Positions 1 through 10,650 of a stretch of 64,000 nt of DNA are shown piece after piece (the first letter of the stretch is position 1; each line of letters begins with the position of its first letter). Below the pieces are notes generated by a model. The model saw nothing but the letters and a program-made list of their open reading frames with translations, was not told the DNA's origin and did not search any database. Position numbers and translations under genes: made by a program. The DNA comes from Lasioglossum baleicum (lineage: Eukaryota; Arthropoda; Insecta; Hymenoptera; Halictidae): the NCBI RefSeq assembly GCF_051020765.1, contig NC_134948.1, positions 5,944,501 to 6,008,500 of the forward strand. Direction: 5' to 3'.

Positions 1-1260
1 ACATTACACATTGTGTATGAATCAATATCTTATACATATAGAGAATATACATTTGACATCGCAGGAAACGATTCTTTTTCTCGGAATGCACGAGAGAAAA
101 CAGCGAAGTAAATAAATAGGTTTTACATAATCTTTGTACATACTGTCGTTAACATTCTACTTGCACCGTATGCCGATACACGCATACGTAACACACATAA
201 ACAGACACACACAGACAGAGTATCATATAGTAATCGATAAGTAAAAAAAAAAGAAGCGGAAGCGCGTGTCATGCCCCCATGCATTATGTTAGTATTACGA
301 GCGATTAAATGTAATTAACGACGTGGAACTACGTTAACTGGTCTTTGAGCAAGTATATTAATTGTTCAATCTTTTTTACCCCGGGGTCCGGAAAATACTA
401 GAGCATTTTTTAATTTCCTTTTTTGTCTTAATCAATTCTGCCAAAATTACTGCGTTGGCATATAATATGTTTTTAAGGGTAACTTTAGGTCTTATCTAGC
501 TAAGAAATTTAAACGAGAGCGTGAACAAGAATGAGAGCGAAAGAGACGAGTGACTGATTAAGTATAAAGTAAATCAAACTACGGAAAATCGTTTGTTGTA
601 TGTATTAATTCTGCTGGAATAAATGAATAACAATTAGAAACGAAACTCCTTGCAATTTTCTCATTCAAAGACGTCTATGTCATCTATACAGGGTGAGTAT
701 CGTAACATGACGATCTCAATTAACTCGTTAAATTATTTGTTGTACGAAAAAATGTTCAAACAAACACGTTGCATCTAATACCTCTACTCTGTTCTTTATT
801 ACTAGACATCGGACAAAAATGAGTAGGTATAATTTAGAACAGTAACAACAACATTAGAAGAATTTAAAAACACTGTTATATTATTTTCAACCTATTAAAA
901 CATATTAGGAAAGAAAACAATTTTCTATTTCACTTCAGTTTGTTGCAAGTCAGGTAAAAGATTTTTATTTTACATAAAGATCCGCTGTCTGTTTATTACT
1001 TTGCTAGTTTTCTAAGTGGAGTTCTCAAATTCGGATAGATTATGAAATTCTGTATAAAAAAGTATTACGTTGTTTGTACCAGCGAATAAAATCATATATT
1101 ATCAACCATGTTCAAATGCAGAGTCATTTTATTCGTCTCTTATATTACAAATGATAGAAAACAGACTTGTTGTGAATATAATCAACGAACCGATGAAAGA
1201 ATGCAGATCTATTGTAAAGTGCTTTCGAAATAAATAACGGCAGTACAAAGAAACCGAGCA
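1..1260. other. gene-free AT-rich stretch with one hAT MITE
   Basis: I see no coding exon here. The segment holds A/T-rich sequence and a short hAT-type MITE (803-991, listed separately). A minus-strand AATAAA (TTTATT at 1128-1133) lies about 130 nt past the prefoldin stop, so the right part is probably the prefoldin 3' UTR. The rest could be UTR or intron of a gene left of the window; nothing in the sequence decides this. Confidence 0.5.
803..991. mobile_element. hAT-type MITE, family A copy 1
   Basis: The element is flanked by a perfect 8-bp direct repeat TTTATTAC (795-802 and 992-999). The right end carries the family TIR (CATAAAGATCCGCTGTCTG). The left TIR begins TAGACATCGG and appears to have lost the next ~18 bp before rejoining the family consensus. 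An 8-bp duplication fits the hAT superfamily. No coding capacity; mobilised, if at all, by a transposase elsewhere. Confidence 0.75.
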
Positions 1261-1641
1261 TTAACCAGATGTATCTTTATTCTGCTTTTGATGGATCATT
1301 TCTCTAATGTTGTTCTCGCATTCTTTAAAGTTTTTCTGCAAGTATATTTTGTTGTTGACTAAGGTCTCCATTTTTTCATCTGCTGTCTTCGTTTGCTTAT
1401 CCAAACCCGCTTTAATATTTTCAACATCGTCTAGGAGGAACATTCTACCTACGGACTCGTACGTTTTAGTATTCTCTGGATACGAGGTTATTTCTTTCAG
1501 CGTAAGGTCAGCGAATAGTTTTGATCGTTTTAATTTTTCAATCTGCATATCCGCTAATTTCAACTTTTGCGTGGTGTCGATCATTTTCTCTTGAAGCTGA
1601 GAGAACGCCTTCCTTAATCCCTCGTCCGGTTCCCTTGCCAT
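1261..1641 (-). CDS. PFDN1: prefoldin subunit 1
   Basis: This intact single-exon frame of 126 codons encodes a beta-type prefoldin subunit, close in length to animal PFDN1 (about 122 aa). Prefoldin is a cytosolic hexamer that hands unfolded actin and tubulin to the chaperonin CCT. The protein shows the expected plan: an N-terminal helix (about residues 8-45, with heptad spacing in QLQEKMIDTTQKLKLADMQI), a short beta-hairpin region around YESVGRMFLL, and a C-terminal helix (about 75-118) that would pair as a coiled coil. The start is the ATG at 1641, preceded by the natural MAREPDEGL beginning. It lies head to head with nardilysin across a 1.3 kb spacer. A 5' UTR intron is possible but not provable here. 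Confidence 0.95.
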   Translation of the reverse strand: MAREPDEGLRKAFSQLQEKMIDTTQKLKLADMQIEKLKRSKLFADLTLKEITSYPENTKTYESVGRMFLLDDVENIKAGLDKQTKTADEKMETLVNNKIYLQKNFKECENNIREMIHQKQNKDTSG

Positions 1642-2280
1642 TTTCTTTCGATTCTACGACACCAAGAAATAGGTTAGCATGCAGAAATACAGAGATCGTT
1701 TATATTATCTATAATAGTATCATTCAATGTAATAAACAAATTTATCCGTACGCCGAATTAGCTTAGACTGATTCTATTCGATGTAGTACAATATATGAAA
1801 AGTAAATTTAAAAGATTACAAACAAATAAATACCTTCTTTACCTTACTAGCGTGAGTAGCGTGTCGACGAGAGAAAACAGAACTTTGTATGAGTAAGTAA
1901 TCTGTCTACTTCAACCAATCCTTGTATGGAATTGCTATTTTGCAGATATTGCATAAATCTATAACAATTTCAAATTTTTCTGTAGAATTTCATCAGCGTA
2001 AGAAGAATACCTCTAGCCTGCTCTAGCCCGATTATGTTTTTCTAATCGCGTTTCGCAGTTTTTCTCGATACTTGTCGTTATACTAGGAGAATATAAAAAT
2101 CAAAGATATATCTTTCAGAAAATATGTATTGCCGGAAATTTTTTCACAGCAAATCGAATTGTTGCATTGTCATATTTTCCTAATCCGATACTCCAATTTT
2201 GGCGCTAAATTGTCCGAACCTCCGAACGAATAGAAATGTTTAGGGCTGTGTTTTATGAATTCGAAAATGATTCGAAAGCA

Positions 2281-2360
2281 CACATATATATATACATATA
2301 TATATTTGTCAGTGTTATATGTATATATATACTCTCTGATATATATATATATATATATTC
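2281..2360. repeat. (AT)n microsatellite cluster
   Basis: Three interrupted runs of alternating TA dinucleotides with short GT interruptions lie upstream of nardilysin. Simple sequence only. Confidence 0.85.
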
Positions 2361-2532
2361 AATTTAGTTTCTATTTGGTGCAAATACAATTTTTATTTTG
2401 CATAAAATATTCAATATAAATTTAATAACAAATGTAATACAACAATTTGTATGTAATAATTATTATTAGAAATTTATTGTTAGACGTTTATTTGCAATTA
2501 GCAATAAATAATTTACGGAAGGAAACGAATTC

Positions 2533-2605
2533 TGGCGCCATCTACGGCAACACGGTCGAGCTACTTTGCCAAATAGTGTCGACATACGAATGTTAGATGG
2601 CGCCA
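2533..2605. promoter_or_regulatory. inverted pair of CTCF-like motifs (TAGATGGCGCCA)
   Basis: The 12-mer TGGCGCCATCTA at 2533-2544 recurs as its exact reverse complement TAGATGGCGCCA at 2594-2605, with 49 bp between. The core AGATGGCGC agrees with the CTCF core (AGRKGGCR) known from insects and vertebrates. The pair sits between two divergent genes, a usual place for an insulator or architectural site. The symmetry is seen; binding is inferred. Confidence 0.5.
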
Positions 2606-2971
2606 CCGATCAATTCCCAGAGAACATTTCCCTCCGATACGATTAATTTATTTATCGTTAATGTTATTAATGTCTGTCAACGATATCGCCGTAGTAATAA
2701 TTAGAAGAAGAATGCATTGCCTACCTCATTCGTTTGTATCACAACTCCATTTGACTCCATTTTCTGCTAGCTTTAGGAAATGTTGACATCGCTGGTACGG
2801 TACGCATCGTTGATAAATAGAGTCCTACGTTTCTTTGATTAAACTTGATTAAACTTTCATAGATATTTCTAAGATAGAAGATTATTGTATCGATCGATAG
2901 AAGTACCGGTACCAGATTACAAAGCAATAATATAAGCGATTTGGCGACGCATGGTCAATGGTGAATGGTAA

Positions 2972-5900
2972 ATGGTAACACGTTTGCAAAGATTCTTTCT
3001 TTTCGCAACGAAAAATAGAAATTTTCTCAAGGTACCTCAATGCGGCATTAAACGAGCGCCGAGCTTAACGATAATGTCGAACAGATATCTTCAGACTCCA
3101 CCAGAGAAAAAATTGAAAACAATCAAGACGTCTATCGATTCGACCAAGAACGTGACCACCTCCACCGAACATAACCTCAAGAACGCCAACACTATTCTTA
3201 TTGACAGTATGAAAACTGAAAATATCAATGAAAACATCCCAAGTGATGTCACAGCAACATCACCAGTAAAAGCCATCAATTTAGACGTACCCATTAAATC
3301 GGGAAACGATAAAAAGGATTACAGGTAATGGAAAGGCTTACACCTAACAGCTGTTTTTTCCTTCGCTTATACAATCATTTCTTTCTCACTCTTTTAGGGT
3401 AATACAATTGGAAAATGGCTTGACAGCTTTGCTGATCTCGGATATGCATTCTCTGGCTTCTGTAGATTGCAACGGCGAAGTAAAAGGTAATGGATACTTT
3501 GAGAATCGAGCCAACTAATATTACGTTTAGCTGTAACCGCTTGTTTTATTATCAGCGAATGCAATATCTAGCGACATCGAGAGCGAAGAAGATGAAGAGG
3601 ACGACGAGGACGATGAGGATGAAGAAGACGAAGAGGACGAGGAGTCAGAGTGCGAAGGAGACGACGAAGAGGAAGACGAAGAGGATACAGAAGACGATGA
3701 ATTGGGTGCAAAGGATTCGCCCTCTCATAAGAAACGGGTGAAGAGAGAAGAGAAACTGGTATTTTCACTTGGAACATACAATTTCAAGTATATTCTATGT
3801 AAATACGTGCGTTGTTAATATTCTTAGAGCGCAGCTACGCATATTTCTTACGTAGGCAGCTTGTGGATTATCTGTGGGAGTAGGAAGCTTTAGTGATCCT
3901 GCAGAAATTCCTGGTCTAGCTCATTTTTTGGAGCACATGGTCTTTATGGGATCGTCGAAGTATCCACAGGTATTGAGCGTGATTTTGAAACAAGTTCGAT
4001 TTCAATGTTAATTCTTTAACATTCTATACCTTTGTAGGAAAATGATTTTGATGCATTTATCAAAAAAAGAGGAGGCTCGGACAACGCTTCCACCGATTGC
4101 GAAGTAACAACATTCTACTTTGAGATACAAGAGAAGCATCTTTTATCTGCTCTCGATCGATTCGCTCAATTTTTTATCGAACCATTGATGAAAAAGGATG
4201 CTATAAACAGAGAACGAGAATCTGTAGACAGTGGTACGTGACAACCGGAACGAAAATAATCGTTTCGAAAGGATGTGGAGTAAAGTTATATCTATTCTAC
4301 AGAATTCCAAATGGCTTTACCTTCTGACACATACAGAAAGGAGCAACTGCTTTGTAGCTTCGCGAAACCAGACCATCCGGCGTCGAAATTTATGTGGGGC
4401 AACATAGTGACGTTACGCGATAATATAGTCGAAGAAAATTTGTACAAGGAACTGCACAAGTTCAGGGAACGTCACTACAGTGCTCACAGAATGAAGCTGG
4501 CCGTACAAGTAAATATACTATCTACGCTTCTCCTCCTATTTTGAACAGACAAAAATCCTAGAAATTTCCACAGGCTAAATTTCCATTAGACGTGCTGGAA
4601 GACTATGTGAAACAATGTTTCTCAAAGATACCGAACAATGGATTACCCCCGCATGACTTTACCCAATTCAAAGGAGCAAATTCCTTCGATACATCGAGTT
4701 TTCGAAGAATCTATAAGATCAAACCCGTAAAAGACGTTTGCACGGTACTGATTGCCATATCTTTGATTAGCGGTTCGCCATAAACTCCATCTACATCGAC
4801 TAGGTTTCTGTTTTTACTTTTGTTTCTACAGGTAGAACTAACGTGGGCGATGCCTACCTTGCTCGACTTGTACAAAGGTAAACCGAACCAGTACGTGTCG
4901 CAAGTGGTCGGGCACAAAGGAAAAGGCTCTTTGATCAGTTACTTGAAGAAAAAAATGTGGTGTCTGAACATGTACATCAGAGAGGGGGACAGCGGTTTCG
5001 AACACAGCTCTATGTACTTGTTGTTCGGCTTGACGCTCAAGTTGACCGAGCAGGGACACAAGCATCTGCAAGAAGTACTGAACGCTGTGTTCTCCTATAT
5101 TAATATGATACGCAGGGAAGGGCCTCAGAAACAACTGTACGACGAGTTCCACAAAATAAGAGAAACGAGCTTCAGGTGAATAGCTACTTTTTAGTAATTT
5201 GTATTGTGATAAATAGATTGCAGATCTTTATGCATTTATGGCTTACTAGCTGCTCTTTTGATTTATACACGAAGGGGAAACATCAATTTTATTTTTAAAA
5301 ATAAAGTAATGCTAGGTAGTTAATGTTATTTTTATTAATTTCTAAAAAGTTTGTTCCACGTTACCTTTACGTTTTTAGATATCGGGACGAAGAACCACCG
5401 GTCGACATTGTGGAAGATCTATGCGAGAACATGCATTATTTTCCGCCTGAACATTATATAACTGGTAACCATTTGTACTTCGAATACAATCCTGAAGATA
5501 TACAAGCGTGTATGGACTATCTGACTCCGGACAACGTGAACATTATCATTTCCGATAAGAAATTCAACGACGAAGAATTTGAGAAAGTCGAGCCATGGTT
5601 CAAAACGAAATACACGGACACAGAGATACCGAAAGAATGGGTGGAATGCTGGCGCGTTATAGATCCATTCCCTGAGTTCCATTTACCATTGCCGAATGTG
5701 TTCCTTACCGACGACTTCAGTTTGATCTCTATACCAGCAGAGGTTCCTAAATACCCTACGAAAATCTATTCGGATCGAGTGACCGAGATCTGGTATCGGC
5801 CCGACCCCAAATTTCGTTTACCCGAATGCTTTATGCACTTTTATATTTTATCACCTGCGGCTAGGTATTCGCCAAAGAGGTGAGCTTTCACAAATGTACA

Positions 5901-8900
5901 AGCAACGTCACTGAAACAACATTGTTAACTTGTTTAACGGGGTAGACTTGTTTCTAGGATTACAAGGGTGCGGAATGCGCCTTCTCATTTCTCGACAATA
6001 CAAAGTGGTCTTGCAGTAGTCAAAAGCGCTAGGTAAAAGATCGTAGGCGTAATTTGCATTATTCGGCAGTATGCAGCTGTCGCAGCTTTATGAAAATAGC
6101 TACATGCGCAACTTTATGCTTGCAAATAATGAAAATTACGCCTCGTAAACGTAAAAGTAGAATTATTGAGGGCGATTGTGGCCTAGATTGATTTTTTATC
6201 TAGCGCTTTTGACTAGGTCTGTTACTTTACTTCGAAGTTCAAAGATTTTGAAGCTTCGATTTTCGGAGCTCCGTAGTAAATTATTAGAGGATTAAAAGAA
6301 ACGGAGTTTCGAAGCTTTACTTTTGAAGCCCTACCTTTGACTACTGAAAGACCCCATCTTTACATTACCGAGAAATGAGAAGTCGCATTCCGCACCTTTG
6401 CAATCCAGGAAACGAGAGTCTACCCTCTTAAAGCATTGGTGTTTGACTTACAGCGCCGCCATGATGGACTTGTATATTTCGATATTGAATCATTTGCTAG
6501 AGGAAGAATTGTTCCCTGCAGTAGACGCATGCCTTGGTTGCGAAATCTACACGGGTGATAAAGGTATCATCGTGGAAGTGAATGGGTTCAATCAGAAAGT
6601 GCCGGTGAGTAGCAGCGAATTATTTTTCCTTTGTACTAGCCTACCTCGTCTAACAAAACTGACTGTTTTCAGTTGCTGTTATTTACAATTGCCAAGTACA
6701 TTGCCGACTACGCGACACTGTTAACGAAGGATCTGTTTGACGTGATCAAGAAGGATTTGACCAAGCTCTACTACAATAAATTCTTACGGCCTAACAAGCT
6801 AGCCGAGTATGCGACAAATCATACTTTAGCTATTATAATAGTGCTTTAGCTCTAGTTTTACGAATTGTATTTCAGCGACACAAAGCTGTCCATTTTGCTG
6901 CTGTCCTATTGGTCACTGAATGCGAAACACATGGCCCTCGGCAACGTCGAGTTCGACGAGTTCCAAAATTTCGTCAAGCATCTGACCGACCATGTTTACA
7001 TTCAAAGTCTGGTGCAAGGAAATATGACGAAGGACGACGTTGTCAAGAACGTGCAGAGTTTCGTCGACACATTGAAATGCGGACCGCTACTGCCCGATAC
7101 TATGCCGCAGATCAGGGTCACTCAAATACCCATGGGTTCTCACGTCTGTAAAATAAGGAACTTTAATAAGACAGACGCGAATTCTGTCGTTTCCAATTAC
7201 TATCAATCCGGTGTGACGTCTACGGAATTGTCCGTTATAATCGAACTCCTAATTGTAAGTACAGCGAAGCAACACGAGTACAGTAATGTCCGATTGTAAG
7301 TCATTTCTCGGTTCTGGTATTGTGACCTAGATCAAAGTTTCTACCGTACGTAGAAAAGGACAGCGAAGCTCGAGAGGCCACGGTCGTTGAGAAGTGTAAA
7401 CATAACTAATCCAATAATGAAACTTCTTTATTTTTTTATGGCTCTTTGACCAACATATTCGTGACATTTTTCTAATGATAACGATACCAAATATGATATA
7501 ATTCCAGAAAGTTTTCGACGCGAAGAAGGACAGCGTATGGGGAAGAAAAAGACAAAGCATTTCTCATACGTTGTTCGTCCTCGCGGCCGAAACATTCATC
7601 GGTGTGATGTTCATTTGGTATCGTTTTTATTAGAGAAATGCCACGAATATGTTGGTCAAAGTCCCATAAAAAAATAATGAAAAATAAAGAAGTTTCATTA
7701 CTGGATTAGTTATGTTTACACTTCTCGACGACCGAGGCCTCTCGAGCTTCTTGGACCCTCGCAGGGTATGCGCCCCAGTAGAATGGACAGCGTAGGGACA
7801 TAAAGTCAAGCTTTCAGCCGGTCTTAAAGTCGGACATTACTGTATGCGAATTCCGATGTCGAACTAATTCGCTCGATGTCGTTGATATTTCCGATCTCAG
7901 ATGATCATGGAGGAGCCGTTGTTCCATCGGCTGAGAACAGAGGAGCAACTAGGCTATGACGTGTTCTGTCTTGCCAGGGATACTTGCGGTATCCTCGGCT
8001 ATTCTATCACTGCCTGTGTACAAGCGGACAAGTTCGTTACGGAACACGTGGACAGTAGGATCGAGTCTTTCTTGATCGCCTTCAAGGAAGGTCTGGAGGC
8101 GATGAGCGAGACGGAGTTCGAGACTGTGAAGGAAGCGTACACCAAGCAGAAACAGTGCGCCGATATAACCTTGCAGGACGAAGTGAACAGAAACTGGGCA
8201 GAGATCTCGACGGCCGACTACATGTTCGACAAGATCGAAAGAAAGATAGTTATGTCGGAGCACATCAAGATCGAGCAACTTAAGGAGTGGATAGAGTCTC
8301 ATACCATCAATGGTAGTAACTCTAGGAAGCTGAGCGTGCACGTGGTTGGAACTCCGAAACCAATCGATTCCAAGAAGAGCAACGAGATCATCGACTCACG
8401 CGATACAAAAGGAAAAGGTAAGGCCGCTGGTTGACTAGGCCTATTTGATTATTAGTAGACTACGGATTTTATGCATTTATGTCGAAAATGGACACATACA
8501 ATTTAAAGCAGTCGTCGAATTAAGAAGATTTAAGGACATCAGTATATTAATTTCAACTTAATAAAACAATTAAAAGAAGAGAGACATTCCTATTTGACTT
8601 CTGTGTCTTGCAATCAATGCAAATATTTTTTATAAATGCATGAAGATCCGCAGTCTAATTATTAGACTAGGGAGTTCCAACTTATTCCCCTCCGAGAACC
8701 GCAAGGTCCCCACCGTTCGAACTTCTTCCCACTACTACATACTGCCGTAGAGTTAGTGAGGGAACGAACGAAGTTCGACGGTTACAGTGTATGCGTGTTC
8801 TGCTATACATATAACGATGAAGTCTAAGAGTGGAGAAAGGCGCATTGAATAGCTCGCGAGCTAAAAGTTGGAACTCCCTGTTCCACGGCAACGATGAAGT

Positions 8901-9190
8901 CTAAGAGTGGCGGAAGTACCTAACCGGGAAAGAAGCCGCGAATTTTCTTGGAATGTATGCACGTCGAAAAAGTTGAAAGGCACGATAAAGCGTGACTCTT
9001 CGCTATTTTTTCTTTTGTAGACGGAGAATCGGAAACGGACTCGGAGAAAACTGGGACCGCGAAGTACCCGCTCGATTACATTTCTAGCCCGGAGTGTGAA
9101 AAGGACACGTCCACAGTGAATTACATCACCGACGTACAACAGTACAAAAGTCGACTGTACACTTACCCTGTCCAGCACATTGTCTCGTGA
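2972..9190 (+). CDS. NRDC: nardilysin (M16 metalloendopeptidase), 14 coding exons
   Basis: Exons: 2972-3324, 3398-3486, 3556-3758, 3856-3969, 4038-4233, 4303-4508, 4574-4744, 4832-5175, 5379-5879, 6454-6604, 6673-6806, 6876-7254, 7901-8417, 9021-9190. They join in frame to 1175 aa (human about 1150). Nardilysin cleaves at dibasic sites. The inverted zinc motif HFLEH is at about residues 238-242 (H238, E241, H242). The downstream ligand region RESVDSE supplies E312 and E319, as in insulin-degrading enzyme. A glutamate/aspartate-rich insert (about 156-196) just before the catalytic domain is the nardilysin hallmark and separates it from IDE. Both M16 halves are present. The first ATG gives a basic, hydrophobic N-terminus (MVTRLQRFFLFATKNRNFLK) resembling a mitochondrial presequence; a second ATG at 3074 would omit it. 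Failing to splice exon 13 would end the protein at 8434. AATAAA lies at 9282. Several MITEs sit in the introns. Confidence 0.93.
5214..5240. mobile_element. solo arm of hAT MITE family A (remnant)
   Basis: TAGATTGCAGATCTTTATGC matches the family-A TIR and its sub-terminal sequence, but no partner arm is found before the next exon. It lies in nardilysin intron 8. Confidence 0.45.
5938..6427. mobile_element. TTAA-flanked MITE (family C, copy 1)
   Basis: The element is bounded by TTAA at 5934-5937 and 6428-6431, the target duplication of piggyBac-type transposons. Left end CGGGGTAGACTTGTTTC and right end (reverse complement) GAGGGTAGACTCTCGTTTC form imperfect TIRs whose similarity runs about 60 bp inwards through GCGGAATGCG and TTCTCATTTCTCG. 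It has no coding capacity. It fills most of nardilysin intron 9 and ends 26 bp before the exon 10 acceptor. A related copy lies at 42387. Confidence 0.75.
7365..7750. mobile_element. long-armed inverted-repeat element (family D)
   Basis: The sequence of about 7365-7495 recurs reverse-complemented at about 7615-7750, sharing blocks such as GCCACGAATATGTTGG (with a one-base change) and GTTATGTTTACACTTCTC. The arms are about 130 bp with a 120-bp loop, in nardilysin intron 12. A single arm of the same family is at 57284-57370. Superfamily not determined; I could not fix a target duplication. Confidence 0.65.
8456..8657. mobile_element. hAT-type MITE, family A copy 2
   Basis: Left TIR TAGACTACGGATTTTATGCA and right TIR (reverse complement) TAGACTGCGGATCTTCATGC are flanked by the perfect 8-bp duplication ATTATTAG (8448-8455 and 8658-8665). 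It lies in nardilysin intron 13, just past the alternative in-frame stop at 8434. Confidence 0.85.
8668..8880. mobile_element. short TIR element in nardilysin intron 13
   Basis: AGGGAGTTCCAACTT at the left matches the reverse complement of AAGTTGGAACTCCCT at the right. The terminal CAGGGA-like bases recall hAT ends, but no clear 8-bp duplication is seen. A short segment (AACGATGAAGTCTAAGAGTG) is repeated directly at about 8813 and 8889, so the right boundary may have been duplicated. Confidence 0.5.
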
Positions 9191-10619
9191 TACGAACCTT
9201 TATTACATTGACATACGTATCGATGCGTACACGAAAAATATGTCACGAGTTTGATTAGCACATCGAGTAGTAACAGAATTGAATAAAAATGCAATCGATA
9301 TCGTGGCCGTTGCCAATTGTCGCGCTTCTCGATACAATTTATATGCGCGCTTCAGTGTCTAGGGAACAAGAAATATCTCTCTACCGAAAGCAAGATCATG
9401 TTAGGTCTGGTTTTTTTTTATATAGTTCTTTTAATCGTATTCAAGACATGACAACACGTTTCAATAAATCATTATTAACTTTCGAAAATGTCAGCCAACC
9501 ATCTCCGAGAACCTCTCACACGAACAGCTTTCTTACAAAATTTCACTGAAAGTTTGTTTCCATTACTTCGAACAGTGCAGTGTGTCCTGCAAAGCGTTTT
9601 TCTCTTTAACAGACGATCAGTGGAACCTTAACCGGTATACTTTGCATCTGTGTTGTGTAATCGCGTTTCTCTTTATCTCTCTTCTTTTGTTTTCTTTTTC
9701 TTTATACATGAAAGAACAAAGGTAGATATACATATGTATATATATATTATTTTTTTTTCTTTTTTTTGTTTGAAAAAAAACAAACTTAAACCATCTGCCA
9801 TTGGAGAAGCTTCTCTGCTCGTTCGAGATAAAGAAAAAGGGATTCCTCTTTTTCGTTTCCCGGTGTACGGTTTCGCTTAGTGTTCTATATAATTTTCCTC
9901 TGATCGAAAAGAAAAATGCTATTCAACCAGCAGAGTGGTAGCGTTCCAAACAACAGATTCACACGAAAATATGTCGATGCAATTTGAATACTCTAAATTG
10001 TTTACAACATCCATTAGAAGTGCATTTTGCATTTAATATTTCGAATAATTATTGAATATATTGGTTTCTTTTCGTTTGTAGTATTATAGAATTGCCACTA
10101 CATTTATATAATGATTACCTCCTACGTTCCAAATATGTATCTGCTTTAAGAGTACCTTTAAATGTGATGTTTTTTTTTATTTTAAGTTTTCGTTAGCTTT
10201 ATAATAAATTCTCGGTTGCCTCGTGTTCTCGCCAGCACTGATTCATCGTCCATTTTATCATATTTTTTGTATATAATTAATGTGTGTTTCTTCCGATCTA
10301 ATACGGTTCCCTCCAAAGTATTCGACGACGTATAGAAAATCGTTCTCGACTCTCTGTTTCTCTTTTGTCTCTGTTAATACACGAATCATTTTACACGGAT
10401 TTTTCGCGCACGCTGCTTTCTCTCTTTTACAGGTTTTCCTTCAACTTTCGCATCGGTCTCGACACGTTCGTTCAATTAGCTCTTTTGTTCCGGTTTACCA
10501 AAACTAGCAAAAGCATAGAATCAGCTCTGCTCGACACTAGACACGAATGGGGTATATGTTACAACAGTAAGTTACAAGGTAGAATAATCCAACAGGAATA
10601 CATCGATGTGACTGTATGT

Positions 10620-10650
10620 ATGTGCGTGTGTGTGTGTGTACTTGTGTATG
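10620..10650. repeat. (GT)n microsatellite
   Basis: Alternating GT run with interruptions (TGTGCGTGTGTGTGTGTG). No other feature seen. Confidence 0.8.

Larger units (their letters stand above)
1642..2971. other. divergent PFDN1/nardilysin intergenic region
   Basis: About 1.3 kb separates the two divergent starts and presumably holds both promoters. It includes an (AT)n-rich microsatellite stretch (about 2281-2360) and the palindromic CTCF-like motif pair at 2533-2605. No coding exon is visible. Confidence 0.6.

Noticed and set aside
3490..3777. Overlapping plus and minus frames rich in Arg, Lys, Leu and Pro
   Set aside because: Out-of-frame readings of the nardilysin acidic-insert exon, whose GAGGAC-type repeats leave several frames open.
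6398..6724. 108-codon frame starting before nardilysin exon 10
   Set aside because: Its upstream half is the end of a TTAA MITE and its tail is intron; only 6454-6604 is real exon.
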